Numbered from the stretch's first letter, positions 9,171 to 18,770 are shown. The stretch is DNA of 64,000 bases from Stenotrophomonas cyclobalanopsidis (GCF_008710035.1 NZ_VYKI01000007.1:111019-175018), one strand, 5' to 3'. Numbers and translations: made by a program. The notes: a model not told the origin generated them from the letters alone.

Positions 9171-10049
9171 TCACCAATCAATGGTCCCGCTGATCACCGT
9201 CTGCACCTGTCCGCCGGACCACACCTCGCCGTCCTCATCCACGCGCAGGGTCAGCCGCGCATCGTGGCCGACCTCGCGGCCCTGGCTGACTTCATACGGT
9301 TCGCGGCCGCGCGGCAGCACGCCACGCAGGTCCAGCCACGCGGCCAGCACGGCATTCGCCGCACCCGAGGCGGCATCCTCGAAGCGACGCCCGTTGCCGA
9401 CGAAGGCGCGCACGGCCAGGTCGAAGCCTTCGCTGCCATCGCTGAACGCATACGCGAACACGCCCATGCTGTCGGTGGATTCGGCCAGCGCGGCGACCGC
9501 GTCCCATTCCGGCTGCAGCGCACGCAGCGTGGCCTCGTCGGCCACCTGGACCACCCACCAGCTGCGGCCGCCCTGCATGCGCGCTGGCGGCAAATCACCC
9601 AGCGGCCAGCCCTGCAACGCGGCCTGCAGGCGCGGATCATTGGCGTGCGCAATTTCAGCCAGCTGCGCGCGCGGGGTGCGGATGGCGATGCGCTGTGCGG
9701 CGCCCTCGCCCATCACCTGCAGCGGCAGCAGGCCGGCAATGCCGTCCTGCACCAGCACGCCCTCCACCGGCGCGGCCAGGCCAGCCTGCAGCACGGCGTG
9801 GGCGGTGCCGACGCTGGGGTGGCCGGCGAAGGGGACCTCCTTCTGCGGGCTGAACATGCGCAGCCGGTAGCTGCTGCCAGCGGTCTGCGGCGCGAACACG
9901 AAGGTGGTTTCCGGCAGCCGGGTCCAGCGCGCGATGGCCTGCATGGCGGTGTCGTCCAGGCCCTCGGCATCGAGCACCACGGCCAGCGGATTGCCGGCGC
10001 CGGCGCGCGGCGAGAACACATCCAGCTGCAGGAAACGGCGTGCGGACAT
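9171..10049 (-). CDS. PhzF-family isomerase/epimerase-like protein (copy 1)
   Basis: A 292-residue PhzF/diaminopimelate-epimerase-fold protein. The N-terminal LQLDVFSPRAGAGNPLAVVLD and PFAGHPSVGTAHAVL segments and the C-terminal EDAASGAANAVLAAWL segment are the paired half-domain signatures; the glutamate at about residue 44-46 (LPETTF) is the probable general acid/base. The substrate is unknown for this branch. I start at MSARRFLQLDVF. A second PhzF gene lies immediately upstream in the same direction, separated by a REP. Confidence 0.88.
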   Translation of the reverse strand: MSARRFLQLDVFSPRAGAGNPLAVVLDAEGLDDTAMQAIARWTRLPETTFVFAPQTAGSSYRLRMFSPQKEVPFAGHPSVGTAHAVLQAGLAAPVEGVLVQDGIAGLLPLQVMGEGAAQRIAIRTPRAQLAEIAHANDPRLQAALQGWPLGDLPPARMQGGRSWWVVQVADEATLRALQPEWDAVAALAESTDSMGVFAYAFSDGSEGFDLAVRAFVGNGRRFEDAASGAANAVLAAWLDLRGVLPRGREPYEVSQGREVGHDARLTLRVDEDGEVWSGGQVQTVISGTIDW

Positions 10050-10078
10050 CAGGGGAAACTCCAGGAAATGGAGAGATG

Positions 10079-10149
10079 GTAGCGCGGGGCCATGCCCCGC
10101 GAGCGCGCAGCGCGGTGCGGTGATGCCGCCGGGCATGGCCCGGCGCTAC
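10079..10149. repeat. SMAG-type REP pair overlapping a stop codon
   Basis: An inverted GTAG palindrome pair between the two phzF-like genes. Its right-hand GTAG, read on the minus strand, provides the TAG stop (10148-10146) of the upstream phzF-like gene. Confidence 0.8.
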
Positions 10150-11021
10150 CAGCTTATGTGGCCGTCAATCACCGGTTGCACCCGGCCGCCGATCCACACC
10201 GTGCCTTCGGCATCGACACGCACATGGACATGGCCGTTGCGGCCGACTTCGCGGCCCTGGCTGGCCACGTAAGCACCCGCGCCGTTGGGCAGGGCGCCGC
10301 GCTGGCGCAGCCAGGCGCCGATCAGCGCGTTGGCGCTGCCGGTCACCGGATCTTCGGGTACGTTCACCGCATCGCCCGGGCAGAACGCGCGCACCACGCG
10401 GCTGTGCCCTGCGGCGGGTTCATCGGCGAACACCGCCACGCCGGTCGCGCCGGTGGCATTGGTCCAGTCGCGCAGGGCGGCCATGTCCGGGGCCAGGCCG
10501 CGCACGGCGGCGGCATCGCGCAGGGGCAGCAGCCACCAGCGCGGGCCGTTGTCCCACAGCTCGGGGGCATGGCCGTCGGCGGCCAGGGCCAGCAGCGGTT
10601 CCGGTGCCTGGCCGGGCGCGGTGGGCAGGTGCCGGGCCGGTGGACTGGCCAGTTCGATGGTCGGCCCGTCGGCCGGGCCACTCACCCGCACCGGCAGCAG
10701 GCCGGCGGCGCATTGCTGGACCAGGGCGCCGCCGTCTCCCGGCGTGGCCAGGCCACAGGTGACCGCTGCCCAGGCCGCGCCGACGCTGGGGTGGCCGGCG
10801 AACGGCAGCTCGCTGCCCGGGGTGAAGATGCGGATGTGGTAATCGGCACCGGCGGCGCGGGGCTGCAGGAAGAACACTGTCTCGGACAGGTTCAGCCACG
10901 CCGCCAGCGCCTGCATGCGCCCGGCGGACAGCCCGTCGGCGCCCAGCACCACGCCCAGCGGGTTGCCGCTGCCGGGCTGGTGGGCGAAGACATCAAGCTG
11001 CAGGTAGCGGAAGGCGGCCAT
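10146..11021 (-). CDS. PhzF-family isomerase/epimerase-like protein (copy 2)
   Basis: A 291-residue paralogue of the adjacent gene, with FRYLQLDVFAHQPGSGNPLGVVL at the N-terminus, LPFAGHPSVGAAWA in the middle and EDPVTGSANALIGAWL near the C-terminus. The acid/base glutamate follows LNLSETVF. An in-frame ATG at 11033 would add four residues. The stop codon TAG lies inside a REP palindrome. The pair looks like an old tandem duplication with divergent substrate loops. Confidence 0.88.
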   Translation of the reverse strand: MAAFRYLQLDVFAHQPGSGNPLGVVLGADGLSAGRMQALAAWLNLSETVFFLQPRAAGADYHIRIFTPGSELPFAGHPSVGAAWAAVTCGLATPGDGGALVQQCAAGLLPVRVSGPADGPTIELASPPARHLPTAPGQAPEPLLALAADGHAPELWDNGPRWWLLPLRDAAAVRGLAPDMAALRDWTNATGATGVAVFADEPAAGHSRVVRAFCPGDAVNVPEDPVTGSANALIGAWLRQRGALPNGAGAYVASQGREVGRNGHVHVRVDAEGTVWIGGRVQPVIDGHISW

Positions 11022-11096
11022 CGGTGGGTCCATTGGGCTTAGAATCGAAGGTTCCGCCCCCTCGGGCGGCTTCCCCACATTACACATAGCCTATCC

Positions 11097-13691
11097 ATGT
11101 CAGCTTCCCCCCTTGTCGATCGTTGGATCGTACTGAAGTTCGGCGGCACCTCGGTGTCGCGTCGCCACCGCTGGGACACGATCGGGAAGCTGGCGAAAAA
11201 ACGCGCGGAAGAGACCGGCTCGCGCGTGCTGGTGGTGGTCTCGGCGCTGTCCGGGGTCACCAATGAACTGACCGCGATCGCCGATGGCGCGCCGGACAGC
11301 CGCGACCGCGTGGCCGCCCTGGTCGAACGCCATGAGGGCTTCCTGGTCGAGCTCGGCCTGGGCCGCGAGGTGCTGGGCGAACGCCTGGCCGCCCTGCAGG
11401 GCCTGCTGGATGACCCGCGCGCCGCCACCCGCCCGCTGGAATGGCAGGCCGAAGTGCTGGGCCAGGGCGAGCTGCTCTCCTCGACCCTGGGCGCGGCTTA
11501 CCTGCACGCCTCGGGCCTGGACATGGGCTGGATGGACGCCCGCCAATGGCTGGACGCGATGCCGCCGCAGCCGAACCAGAGTGAGTGGTCGCAGCGCCTG
11601 TCGGTGAACTGCCAATGGCGCGCCGACGCGGACTGGATGCAGCGCTTCCGCGCGCAGCCGACCCGCCTGCTGATCACCCAGGGCTTCATTTCCCGCCACG
11701 CCGACGGCGGCACCGCCATCCTCGGCCGCGGTGGTTCGGATACTTCGGCGGCGTACTTCGGTGCGCTGCTCGGTGCCAGCCGCGTGGAAATCTGGACCGA
11801 CGTGCCGGGCATGTTCAGCGCCAACCCCAAGGACGTGCCGGACGCGCGCCTGCTGACCCGCCTGGACTATTACGAAGCGCAGGAAATCGCCACCACCGGC
11901 GCCAAGGTGCTGCACCCGCGCTCGATCAAGCCGTGCCGCGACGCCGGCGTGCCGATGGCCATCCTCGATACCGAGCGCCCGGAACTGCCGGGCACCAGCA
12001 TCGACGGCAGTGCTGCACCGGTGCCGGGCGTGAAGGCGATCAGCCGCCGCAACGGCATCGTGCTGGTGTCGATGGAAGGCATCGGCATGTGGCAGCAGGT
12101 CGGATTCCTGGCCGATGTGTTCGGCCTGTTCAAGAAGCACGGCTTGTCGGTGGACCTGATCGGTTCGGCCGAAACCAACGTCACCGTGTCGCTGGATCCG
12201 TCCGAGAACCTGGTCAACACCGATGTGCTGGCCGCGCTGTCGGCTGACCTGTCGCAGATCTGCAAGGTGAAGGTGATCGTGCCGTGCGCGGCCATCACCC
12301 TGGTCGGCCGTGGCATGCGTTCGCTGCTGCACAAGCTGTCGGACGTGTGGGCCACCTTCGGCCGCGAGCGCGTGCACATGATCTCGCAGTCGTCCAACGA
12401 CCTGAACCTGACCTTCGTCATCGACGAGGCCGATGCCGATGGCCTGCTGCCGATCCTGCATGCCGAGCTGATCGACAGCGGTGCGATGCCGGTGGAAGAG
12501 ACCGAAGTGTTCGGCCCGCGCTGGCGCGAGATCGCAGGCACCGTGCGCCCGCGTGGCACGCCGTGGTGGCGTGGCCAGCGTGCGCACCTGCTGCAGCTGG
12601 CCGACGCCGGCACGCCGCGCTACGTCTACCACCTGCCGACCGTGCGTGCCCGCGCCCGCGCGCTGGCCGCGATCAAGCCGATCGACCAGCGTTACTACGC
12701 GATCAAGGCCAACAGCCACCCGGCCATCCTGCAGCTGCTGGAAGCCGAAGGGTTCGGCCTGGAATGCGTTTCGCACGGCGAGCTGAAGCATGTGTTCCAG
12801 CACCTGCCGGAACTGTCGCCCAAGCGCGTGCTGTTCACCCCCAGCTTCTGCCCGCGCGAAGAGTACGAAGCCGGCTTCGCGCTCGGCGTCACCGTCACCG
12901 TGGACAACCTGGAAGCGCTGCAGCGCTGGCCGGATCTGTTCCGCAACCGCGAAATCTGGCTGCGCGTGGACCTGGGCCGTGGCGAAGGCCACCACGCCAA
13001 GGTCCGCACCGGCGGCAAGGATTCCAAGTTCGGCCTGCCGATGGCGCGCGTGGACGAGTTCGTGCGCACCGCCACCGATCTGGGCACCCGCGTGGTCGGC
13101 CTGCATGCTCACCTGGGCAGCGGCGTGGAAACCGCGCAGCACTGGCGCCTGATGTGCGATGAGCTGGCCGGTTTCGCCCGTCGCATCGGCAGCGTGCAGA
13201 CCATCGACATCGGTGGTGGCCTGCCGATTCCGTACAGCGAGGAAGACGAGCCGTTCGACCTGGACGCCTGGGCCGAGGGCCTGACCGAGGTCAAGGCGCT
13301 GCACCCGGCGTTCCGCCTGGCGATCGAGCCGGGCCGCTACCTGGTGGCCGAATCGGGCGTGCTGCTGACCCATGCCACCCAGGTGGTGGAAAAGGACGGC
13401 GTGCGCCGCGTCGGCTTGGATGCCGGCATGAACACGCTGATGCGCCCGGCCCTGTACGACGCCTGGCACGACATCGAGAACCTCAGCCGCCAAGGCGGTT
13501 ATGCCGAAGCGGCGTTCGATGTGGTCGGCCCGATCTGCGAATCCAGCGATGTGTTCGGCAAGCGCCGGAAGCTGCCGGTGTCCACTGCGCCGGACGATGT
13601 GATGCTGATCGCCGACGCCGGTGCCTACGGCTATGTGATGGCCAACACCTACAACCAGCGGGCGATGCCGCGCGAAGACGTGATCGAGTGA
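11097..13691 (+). CDS. lysAC: Bifunctional aspartate kinase / diaminopimelate decarboxylase
   Basis: An 864-residue fusion of the first and last enzymes of lysine synthesis. Residues 1 to about 460 are aspartokinase: KFGGTSV at 14-20, GRGGSDTSAA in the middle, then two ACT domains that normally bind lysine for feedback control. Residues from about 490 are diaminopimelate decarboxylase, with the PLP lysine at K537 (YYAIKANSH), the HLGSG motif, GGGLPIPY and EPGRYLVAESG. Such fusions are known from Xanthomonas and Xylella. The ATG follows a GC-rich palindrome at 11053-11068. Confidence 0.96.
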   Translation: MSASPLVDRWIVLKFGGTSVSRRHRWDTIGKLAKKRAEETGSRVLVVVSALSGVTNELTAIADGAPDSRDRVAALVERHEGFLVELGLGREVLGERLAALQGLLDDPRAATRPLEWQAEVLGQGELLSSTLGAAYLHASGLDMGWMDARQWLDAMPPQPNQSEWSQRLSVNCQWRADADWMQRFRAQPTRLLITQGFISRHADGGTAILGRGGSDTSAAYFGALLGASRVEIWTDVPGMFSANPKDVPDARLLTRLDYYEAQEIATTGAKVLHPRSIKPCRDAGVPMAILDTERPELPGTSIDGSAAPVPGVKAISRRNGIVLVSMEGIGMWQQVGFLADVFGLFKKHGLSVDLIGSAETNVTVSLDPSENLVNTDVLAALSADLSQICKVKVIVPCAAITLVGRGMRSLLHKLSDVWATFGRERVHMISQSSNDLNLTFVIDEADADGLLPILHAELIDSGAMPVEETEVFGPRWREIAGTVRPRGTPWWRGQRAHLLQLADAGTPRYVYHLPTVRARARALAAIKPIDQRYYAIKANSHPAILQLLEAEGFGLECVSHGELKHVFQHLPELSPKRVLFTPSFCPREEYEAGFALGVTVTVDNLEALQRWPDLFRNREIWLRVDLGRGEGHHAKVRTGGKDSKFGLPMARVDEFVRTATDLGTRVVGLHAHLGSGVETAQHWRLMCDELAGFARRIGSVQTIDIGGGLPIPYSEEDEPFDLDAWAEGLTEVKALHPAFRLAIEPGRYLVAESGVLLTHATQVVEKDGVRRVGLDAGMNTLMRPALYDAWHDIENLSRQGGYAEAAFDVVGPICESSDVFGKRRKLPVSTAPDDVMLIADAGAYGYVMANTYNQRAMPREDVIE

Positions 13692-13779
13692 TCGCCGCCC
13701 TTCGCGCCCTGCACCCGCCCACCGACACGTCCTGCGCTTCGCGCGGGGCGTGCCTGACCGCGCTTGAACTGGATCCGCC

Positions 13780-15132
13780 ATGACTGCTTTCGATAAACAC
13801 CAGGTTTCCCGCTTCCGCTTCGTCCGCTGCGAGTTCGCTGCGGATACCGGCGTGGCCAAGCTGGTCTACGCCTTCGACGATGGCCCGGAGATGGTGGAAA
13901 CCATCACCGTGCCGGGCGCTCCGTTCGTGCTGGACGAGGCGCGCGCGGCCGCGGTGCAGCGCACCCTGCAGCTGCTGCACCTGATTGCCGGGGTCAGCTA
14001 CTACAAGGCGGGCGTGCCGGAGACGGTCAGCATCGACAGCTATGCCATCGATGCCGATACCGCAGCGCTGGTGGAAACGGTCTACCTCAACGGCCTGGGC
14101 GAATTCGCCTACCGCAACGGCCTGAACCTGCGCGGGCGTTTTCGCCTGCCGGTACAGGGCGAAGCGGTGCAGGCGCCGGTGCTGGGCCTGCAGCCGCATG
14201 CGCTGGTGGCCATCGGCGGCGGCAAGGATTCGCTGGTCAGCATCGAAGCGCTGCGCCGTGCCGGCGTGGAGGAGACGGTGACCTGGATCGGCGGTTCGCA
14301 GCTGATCCGTGCCTGTGCCGAGCGCACCGGCCTGCCGACCCTGAACCTGGGCCGCGCGCTGGCGCCGGAACTGTTCGAACTGAACCGTCAGGGCGCGTGG
14401 AACGGGCACATTCCGGTCACGGCGGTGAACTCGGCGATCATGGTGCTGGCCGCGCTGCTGCAGGGCGTGGACCAGGTGGTGTTCTCCAACGAGCGCTCGG
14501 CCAGCTATGGCAGCCAGATTCCGGGCACCGGCGAAGTGAACCACCAGTGGTCCAAGGGCTGGGCGTTCGAGCAGGCCTTCGGCAACCACGTGCAGAAGCA
14601 GGTGGCCGCCGATCTGCAGTACTACTCGCTGCTGCGCCCGATGTCCGAACTGGCGGTGGGCCGCCAGTTCGCCAAGAGCGACTTCTACGACGCGCATTTC
14701 TCCAGCTGCAACCGCAACTTCCACATCCTCGGCGAGCGCCCGGTGAACCGCTGGTGCGGCGTCTGCCCGAAGTGCCACTTCGTGTTCCTGGCGCTGGCCC
14801 CGTTCATGCCCAAGACCCGCCTGGTGCGAATCTTCGGTCGCAATCTGCTGGACGACGCCGGCCAGGCCGGTGGCTTCGACGCGCTGCTGGAGTTCCAGGA
14901 CCACAAGCCGTTTGAATGCGTGGGCGAAGGCCGCGAATCGCGCGCGGCGATGGCGACCCTGGCGCAGCGCCCGGAATGGAAGGAAGACGTGCTGGTGAAG
15001 CGCTTCTGCAACGAGATCCAGCCGCAGCTGGATGCCGCTGAGCTGGAACTGGCACCGCTGCTGCAGCTGCAGGGCGAGCACCGCATTCCGGCCGCGCTGT
15101 GGGAACGTGTGCGTGAAGATTTCACAGCTTGA
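13780..15132 (+). CDS. murL: UDP-N-acetyl-alpha-D-muramoyl-L-alanyl-L-glutamate epimerase MurL
   Basis: A 450-residue protein matching the Xanthomonas MurL family, which converts the terminal L-Glu of UDP-MurNAc-L-Ala-L-Glu to D-Glu. Visible family features are the ATP-pyrophosphatase-like glycine loop [14 protein letters not shown] near residue 145, [12 protein letters not shown], and the cysteine pair in [12 protein letters not shown]. It overlaps murD2 by about 20 bp. Together they form the alternative route that replaces MurD plus glutamate racemase, as described in Xanthomonas oryzae. Confidence 0.92.
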   Translation: MTAFDKHQVSRFRFVRCEFAADTGVAKLVYAFDDGPEMVETITVPGAPFVLDEARAAAVQRTLQLLHLIAGVSYYKAGVPETVSIDSYAIDADTAALVETVYLNGLGEFAYRNGLNLRGRFRLPVQGEAVQAPVLGLQPHALVAIGGGKDSLVSIEALRRAGVEETVTWIGGSQLIRACAERTGLPTLNLGRALAPELFELNRQGAWNGHIPVTAVNSAIMVLAALLQGVDQVVFSNERSASYGSQIPGTGEVNHQWSKGWAFEQAFGNHVQKQVAADLQYYSLLRPMSELAVGRQFAKSDFYDAHFSSCNRNFHILGERPVNRWCGVCPKCHFVFLALAPFMPKTRLVRIFGRNLLDDAGQAGGFDALLEFQDHKPFECVGEGRESRAAMATLAQRPEWKEDVLVKRFCNEIQPQLDAAELELAPLLQLQGEHRIPAALWERVREDFTA

Positions 15133-16522
15133 AGGAAAGCGCGTTGCGCTGTGGGGCTGGGGGCGTGAGGGCCGCGCGGCGTTTGCCGTGCTGCGCGCGC
15201 GCCTGCCTGCGCTGGCCCTGAGCCTGTTCTGCCCGGCCGCCGAGGCCGAGGCCGCGCGTGCGGAAACGCAGGGGCTGCTGGACGTGCGCGGCGAGCCCAC
15301 TGCCGAGGCGCTGGCCGCGTTCGAGGTGGTGATCAAGTCGCCCGGCATCAGCCCTTACCAGCCGATCGCGCTGGCGGCAGCGGGGCAGGGCACGGCCTTC
15401 ATCGGCGGCACCGCGCTGTGGTTTGCCGAACATGCGGGCGACGATGGCATCGTGCACGACACCGTGTGCGTGACCGGCACCAAGGGCAAGAGCACCACCA
15501 CCGCACTGGTGGCGCACCTGCTGCGCGCGGCCGGCCACCGCACCGGCCTGGTCGGCAATATCGGGCTGCCGCTGCTGGAGGTGCTGGACCCGCAGCCGGC
15601 GCCCGCGTTCTGGGCGGTGGAACTGTCCAGCTACCAGACCGGTGAAGTGGCGCGCAGCGGCGCCCGCCCGCAGGTGGCGGTGGTGCTCAACCTGTTCCCG
15701 GAACACCTGGACTGGCACGGCAGCGAACAGCGCTACATCGAAGACAAGCTGCGGCTGGTGACCGAGGCCGCGCCGCGGATTGCCGTGCTCAATGCCGCCG
15801 ATCCGCATCTGGCCGCGCTCTCGTTGCCGGACAGTGACGTGGTCTGGTTCAACCAGCCGCAGGGCTGGCACATGCGCGGTGACATCGTGCATCGCGGCGA
15901 ACAGGCCGTGTTCGATACCCGCAACACGCCGCTGCCGGGCCGCCACAACCGCGGCAACCTGTGCGCGGTGCTGGCCGCGCTGGAAGCGCTGGGCCTGGAT
16001 GCGATAGCGCTGGCACCGGCGGTGCAGGACTTCCGACCGCTGCCCAACCGCCTGCAGCGCATCGGCGCGGCCGATGGCCTGACCTACGTCAACGATTCGA
16101 TCAGCACCACGCCGCACGCCAGCCTGGCCGCGCTGGAATGTTTCGCCGGCCAGCGCATCGCGCTGCTGGTGGGCGGGCACGACCGTGGCCTGGACTGGAC
16201 CGATTTCATGCAGCACATGGCGCACGATGTGCCGCCGGTGGAGATCGTGACGATGGGCAGCAACGGCCCGCGCATCCACGCGATACTGCAGCCGCTGGCC
16301 GATGCCGGCCGCTTCGGCCTGCACGCGGCCGGCGACCTGCCCGAGGCGATGGCGCTGGCACGCACGGCGCTGGGTGCGCAGGGCGGGGTGGTGCTGTTGT
16401 CGCCGGGCGCGCCGAGCTTTGGTGCCTACCGCGATTACGTGGCCCGCGGCCGCCATTTCGCCGAGCTGGCCGGGTTCGAGCCGGACAGCATCAGCGCGAT
16501 TCCGGGCCTGGGCATCGGGTAA
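15113..16522 (+). CDS. murD2: UDP-N-acetylmuramoyl-L-alanine--L-glutamate ligase MurD2
   Basis: A 469-residue Mur ligase of the MurD2 type, which adds L-Glu rather than D-Glu to UDP-MurNAc-L-Ala. The ATP loop reads [16 protein letters not shown] and the central domain includes the [13 protein letters not shown] stretch typical of Mur ligases. I chose the GTG at 15113 (protein [17 protein letters not shown]) inside the end of murL; a GTG two codons earlier is also possible. The product supplies the substrate of MurL. Confidence 0.92.
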   Translation: MKISQLEGKRVALWGWGREGRAAFAVLRARLPALALSLFCPAAEAEAARAETQGLLDVRGEPTAEALAAFEVVIKSPGISPYQPIALAAAGQGTAFIGGTALWFAEHAGDDGIVHDTVCVTGTKGKSTTTALVAHLLRAAGHRTGLVGNIGLPLLEVLDPQPAPAFWAVELSSYQTGEVARSGARPQVAVVLNLFPEHLDWHGSEQRYIEDKLRLVTEAAPRIAVLNAADPHLAALSLPDSDVVWFNQPQGWHMRGDIVHRGEQAVFDTRNTPLPGRHNRGNLCAVLAALEALGLDAIALAPAVQDFRPLPNRLQRIGAADGLTYVNDSISTTPHASLAALECFAGQRIALLVGGHDRGLDWTDFMQHMAHDVPPVEIVTMGSNGPRIHAILQPLADAGRFGLHAAGDLPEAMALARTALGAQGGVVLLSPGAPSFGAYRDYVARGRHFAELAGFEPDSISAIPGLGIG

Positions 16523-16542
16523 AGGGTCAGCCTCGATCTACG

Positions 16543-16602
16543 GTAGTGCCGGCCGCTGGCCGGCAACCCGGGGCACGGCATCCACGCATGGCGTGGCTCT
16601 AC
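16543..16602. repeat. Two different short palindromes (SMAG and CCACGCATGGCGTGG type)
   Basis: 16543-16564 is a GTAGTGCCGGCCGCTGGCCGGC hairpin. 16580-16602 is a second palindrome built on CCACGCATGGCGTGG and ending CTCTAC. Both recur elsewhere in the window (17194 and 21804 for the second type). Confidence 0.7.
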
Positions 16603-16652
16603 TGTAGGGCGAGGTACCATCGGCGCATTCCCGGACGGATTCGAGAAGCCCG

Positions 16653-17186
16653 ATGTGCACCTTCATCACCGTATTCCTGCCCACCACGCTGGCCCACGAA
16701 ACAGCCGCCGCGATCTTCACCCGCAGCGGCCGTCGGCTGTTCGCGCAGGATTCGCCCAGCCTGCAGGCCGCGGTCGGGCCCGGCTGGCAGCCGTGGCTGA
16801 GCGCCGCGCACTGCGATTGCGGCACCGCGCTGGCGTCGGTGCGGGCCGAGCCGGAATGGAAGGGCGATGCCGAGCGCTGGCGGAAGAAGGGCTGGAGCGA
16901 AGCGAAGATCGCCCGCGCGCTGGCCGAGCAGCTGGCGCGGCATGCGCAGGATCAGCAGCTGCGTCGCGATGAAGCCCTGGGCGATGCCGGCCAGTGGTTG
17001 CAGCGCATCGATGCCCTGCTGCAGTCCAGGGCCGCGCGCATTGGCCTGCTGGTACGCGACTACGATGGCGCGGTGGATGCCCGGCAGCCGCCGCCGCCGG
17101 AACGTCATTGGTCACGGAATCAGCTGGCCGCAGCGGATCTGCTGGCGCTCGCGCCGGGCACGTTGCATTGGATCGAGCGCGGGTGA
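16653..17186 (+). CDS. Conserved hypothetical protein
   Basis: A 177-residue soluble protein I do not recognise. It starts MCTFITVFLPTTLAHE and has a CDCGTALAS cysteine pair near residue 54, a charged helix around residues 75-110 (WRKKGWSEAKIARALAEQLARHAQDQQLRRDE) and a C-terminal LLALAPGTLHWIERG. No signal peptide or membrane segment is visible. It stands alone between palindromic repeats; base and codon use look like those of its neighbours, so it is probably a real gene. Confidence 0.65.
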   Translation: MCTFITVFLPTTLAHETAAAIFTRSGRRLFAQDSPSLQAAVGPGWQPWLSAAHCDCGTALASVRAEPEWKGDAERWRKKGWSEAKIARALAEQLARHAQDQQLRRDEALGDAGQWLQRIDALLQSRAARIGLLVRDYDGAVDARQPPPPERHWSRNQLAAADLLALAPGTLHWIERG

Positions 17187-17193
17187 GAACGTT

Positions 17194-17215
17194 ATCCACG
17201 CATGGCGTGGATCCA
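17194..17215. repeat. Short palindrome, CCACGCATGGCGTGG type
   Basis: A perfect palindromic core, ATCCACGCATGGCGTGGAT, lies between two convergent genes. It has the same core as 16580-16602 and 21808-21826. Confidence 0.6.
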
Positions 17216-17219
17216 CTAT

Positions 17220-17816
17220 TCAGTCGGCGTCCTGATCGATGAACGCGTAATCCCGATCCATCAGCTGCTGCAGATACGCATCGAAGTTCGGCGCGATGAC
17301 TGCATAGCTGTCCGGATCGTGCAGGTAGCGCACCACCTGGCCGACGGTGCCGCCCGGTGCCGGGTCGAAATCCAGGTAGAGCATCGAGGTGCCGCCATTG
17401 TTCATGCAGTGCGAGAAGCACAGGCGGCGGTCCATCGGCAGATCGGCATCGATGCCGTCGCCAAGGATCTCCGGCTCCTCGTCCAGCCATTCCTCGTAGA
17501 TGGACCGGATGCTGTCGTCCCACTGCTGCTGGTCTTCGAAGATCTGCGCGACCGAGCGCAGGTAGTACGGAGAGCCGCCGTCCTCGACATCCGAGCCCAG
17601 CATGTAGACCACGACTTCGCCGCCGGGGTACTCGCGGAAGTGCGTGCCATCTACCCGCGACAGCAACGCCAGCAGGCTGTCAGGTACCAGCGGCCACTGC
17701 GTGCGCAGGCGCTGCAGGTCTTCGGCGCTGGCGCCTTGGACATGTGCCCACTGCGCAGCGTCCTCGGCAGGCAGGCGCGGAACAAGGCCGGAAAGAAAGC
17801 GATCAACAAGGTTCAT
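17220..17816 (-). CDS. SMI1/KNR4-family protein
   Basis: A 198-residue protein with the SMI1/KNR4 fold: LPAEDAAQWAHVQGAS, then the helix ending LPDSLLALLSRVDGTHF and the GGTSMLYLDFDPAP strand near residue 145. Family members include immunity proteins of contact-dependent toxins and unrelated regulators; no toxin gene is adjacent, so the role is open. The ATG lies within a few bases of a terminal inverted repeat (17819-17930), and no ribosome-binding site is visible before it. Confidence 0.75.
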   Translation of the reverse strand: MNLVDRFLSGLVPRLPAEDAAQWAHVQGASAEDLQRLRTQWPLVPDSLLALLSRVDGTHFREYPGGEVVVYMLGSDVEDGGSPYYLRSVAQIFEDQQQWDDSIRSIYEEWLDEEPEILGDGIDADLPMDRRLCFSHCMNNGGTSMLYLDFDPAPGGTVGQVVRYLHDPDSYAVIAPNFDAYLQQLMDRDYAFIDQDAD

Positions 17817-17818
17817 GT

Positions 17819-17930
17819 AAAAAGGGGACGGAGGGGAGCAGGTCGTATCCAACCACACCTGCGTCACGTCGCCAATGCAGAATGCGACCCGTGAGGGTGT
17901 TCTGCAACGTGATTCCCTCCGTCCCCTTTT
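17819..17930. repeat. Element with 16-bp terminal inverted repeats (AAAAGGGGACGGAGGG)
   Basis: AAAAGGGGACGGAGGG at 17819-17834 is repeated in inverse orientation at 17915-17930, bounding about 112 bp with no coding capacity. I recall the same GGGGACGGAGGG terminal motif as a recurring intergenic repeat in Stenotrophomonas and Xanthomonas, but cannot check that here. It sits between the divergent SMI1 and dienelactone hydrolase genes. Confidence 0.75.
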
Positions 17931-17945
17931 CATTGGAGCAGGCGC

Positions 17946-18731
17946 ATGAACCGATGGCGTTGTGGTGTGGCGATGGTGCTCGGCCTGGCGGCGATGCCGG
18001 CGTGGGCGGCGATGAAGACCCAGCCGGTGGAGTGGAAGCACGAGGGCACGACCTTCAGTGGCGTGCTGGTCTACGACGACGGCGACAACGACAAGCGCCC
18101 GGGCCTGGTGATGGTGCCCAACTGGAAGGGCGTCAACGAGTCCGCCATCGAGAAGGCCACGCAGCTGGCCGGCGATGACTACGTGGTGCTGGTGGCCGAC
18201 GTGTACGGCAAGGGCGTGCGGCCAAAGACCGATGCCGAGGCCGGCCCGGTGGCGACCAAGCTGCGCAACGACCGGCCGCTGCTGCGTGCACGCGCGCTGG
18301 AAGCGGTGAACGTGCTCAAGGCGCAGGCCGGCAAGGCGCCGCTGGATGCCAGCCGGATCGGTGCGGTGGGCTTCTGCTTCGGCGGCACCACGGTGCTGGA
18401 ACTGGCCCGCGCCGGTGCGCCGCTGGCCGGCGTGGTCAGCCTGCACGGCGGGCTCGGTTCGCCGCTGCCGGCACAGGCCGGTGGCAGCCATCCCTCGGTG
18501 CTTGTGCTCAACGGCGCCGACGACAAGAGCGTGACCGCCGAGGACATCGGCAGCTTCCAGAAGGAAATGGACGCGGCCAAGGTCGACTGGGAATTCACCA
18601 ACTACAGCGGCGCGGTGCACTGCTTCGCCGAGCGTGATGCCAACAGCCCGCCGGGCTGCCAGTACAACGAACGGGCAGCCAAGCGCGCGTGGAAGGCGTT
18701 GGATGAGTTCTTCGAGGAGCGGTTCCGGTAA
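17946..18731 (+). CDS. Exported dienelactone hydrolase family protein
   Basis: A 261-residue alpha/beta hydrolase with a Sec signal peptide (to about residue 22, MPAWAA). The catalytic set is visible: nucleophile C144 in GFCFGG, D192 in LNGADDKS and H225 in GAVHCFAE. The cysteine nucleophile is that of true dienelactone hydrolases. The signal peptide places it in the periplasm; the substrate is unknown. A GGAG ribosome site (CATTGGAGCAGGCGC) lies directly after the inverted-repeat element. Confidence 0.85.
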   Translation: MNRWRCGVAMVLGLAAMPAWAAMKTQPVEWKHEGTTFSGVLVYDDGDNDKRPGLVMVPNWKGVNESAIEKATQLAGDDYVVLVADVYGKGVRPKTDAEAGPVATKLRNDRPLLRARALEAVNVLKAQAGKAPLDASRIGAVGFCFGGTTVLELARAGAPLAGVVSLHGGLGSPLPAQAGGSHPSVLVLNGADDKSVTAEDIGSFQKEMDAAKVDWEFTNYSGAVHCFAERDANSPPGCQYNERAAKRAWKALDEFFEERFR

Positions 18732-18734
18732 CCG

Positions 18735-18759
18735 GTAGGTGCCGACCGTTGGTCGGCAC
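18735..18759. repeat. SMAG-like palindrome
   Basis: GTAGGTGCCGACCGTTGGTCGGCAC is a single hairpin just after the hydrolase stop, between convergent genes. Confidence 0.65.
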
Positions 18760-18770
18760 ACCTTCACCGG

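Noticed and set aside
11100..13859. A 919-codon open frame antisense to the lysine fusion gene
   Set aside because: High GC keeps the complementary frame open. The translation is low-complexity (His/Arg/Gln-rich) and resembles no protein, whereas the plus strand encodes clear enzymes.
17220..17816. The SMI1/KNR4 gene as an immunity gene of a toxin system
   Set aside because: No polymorphic toxin or secretion gene is adjacent.
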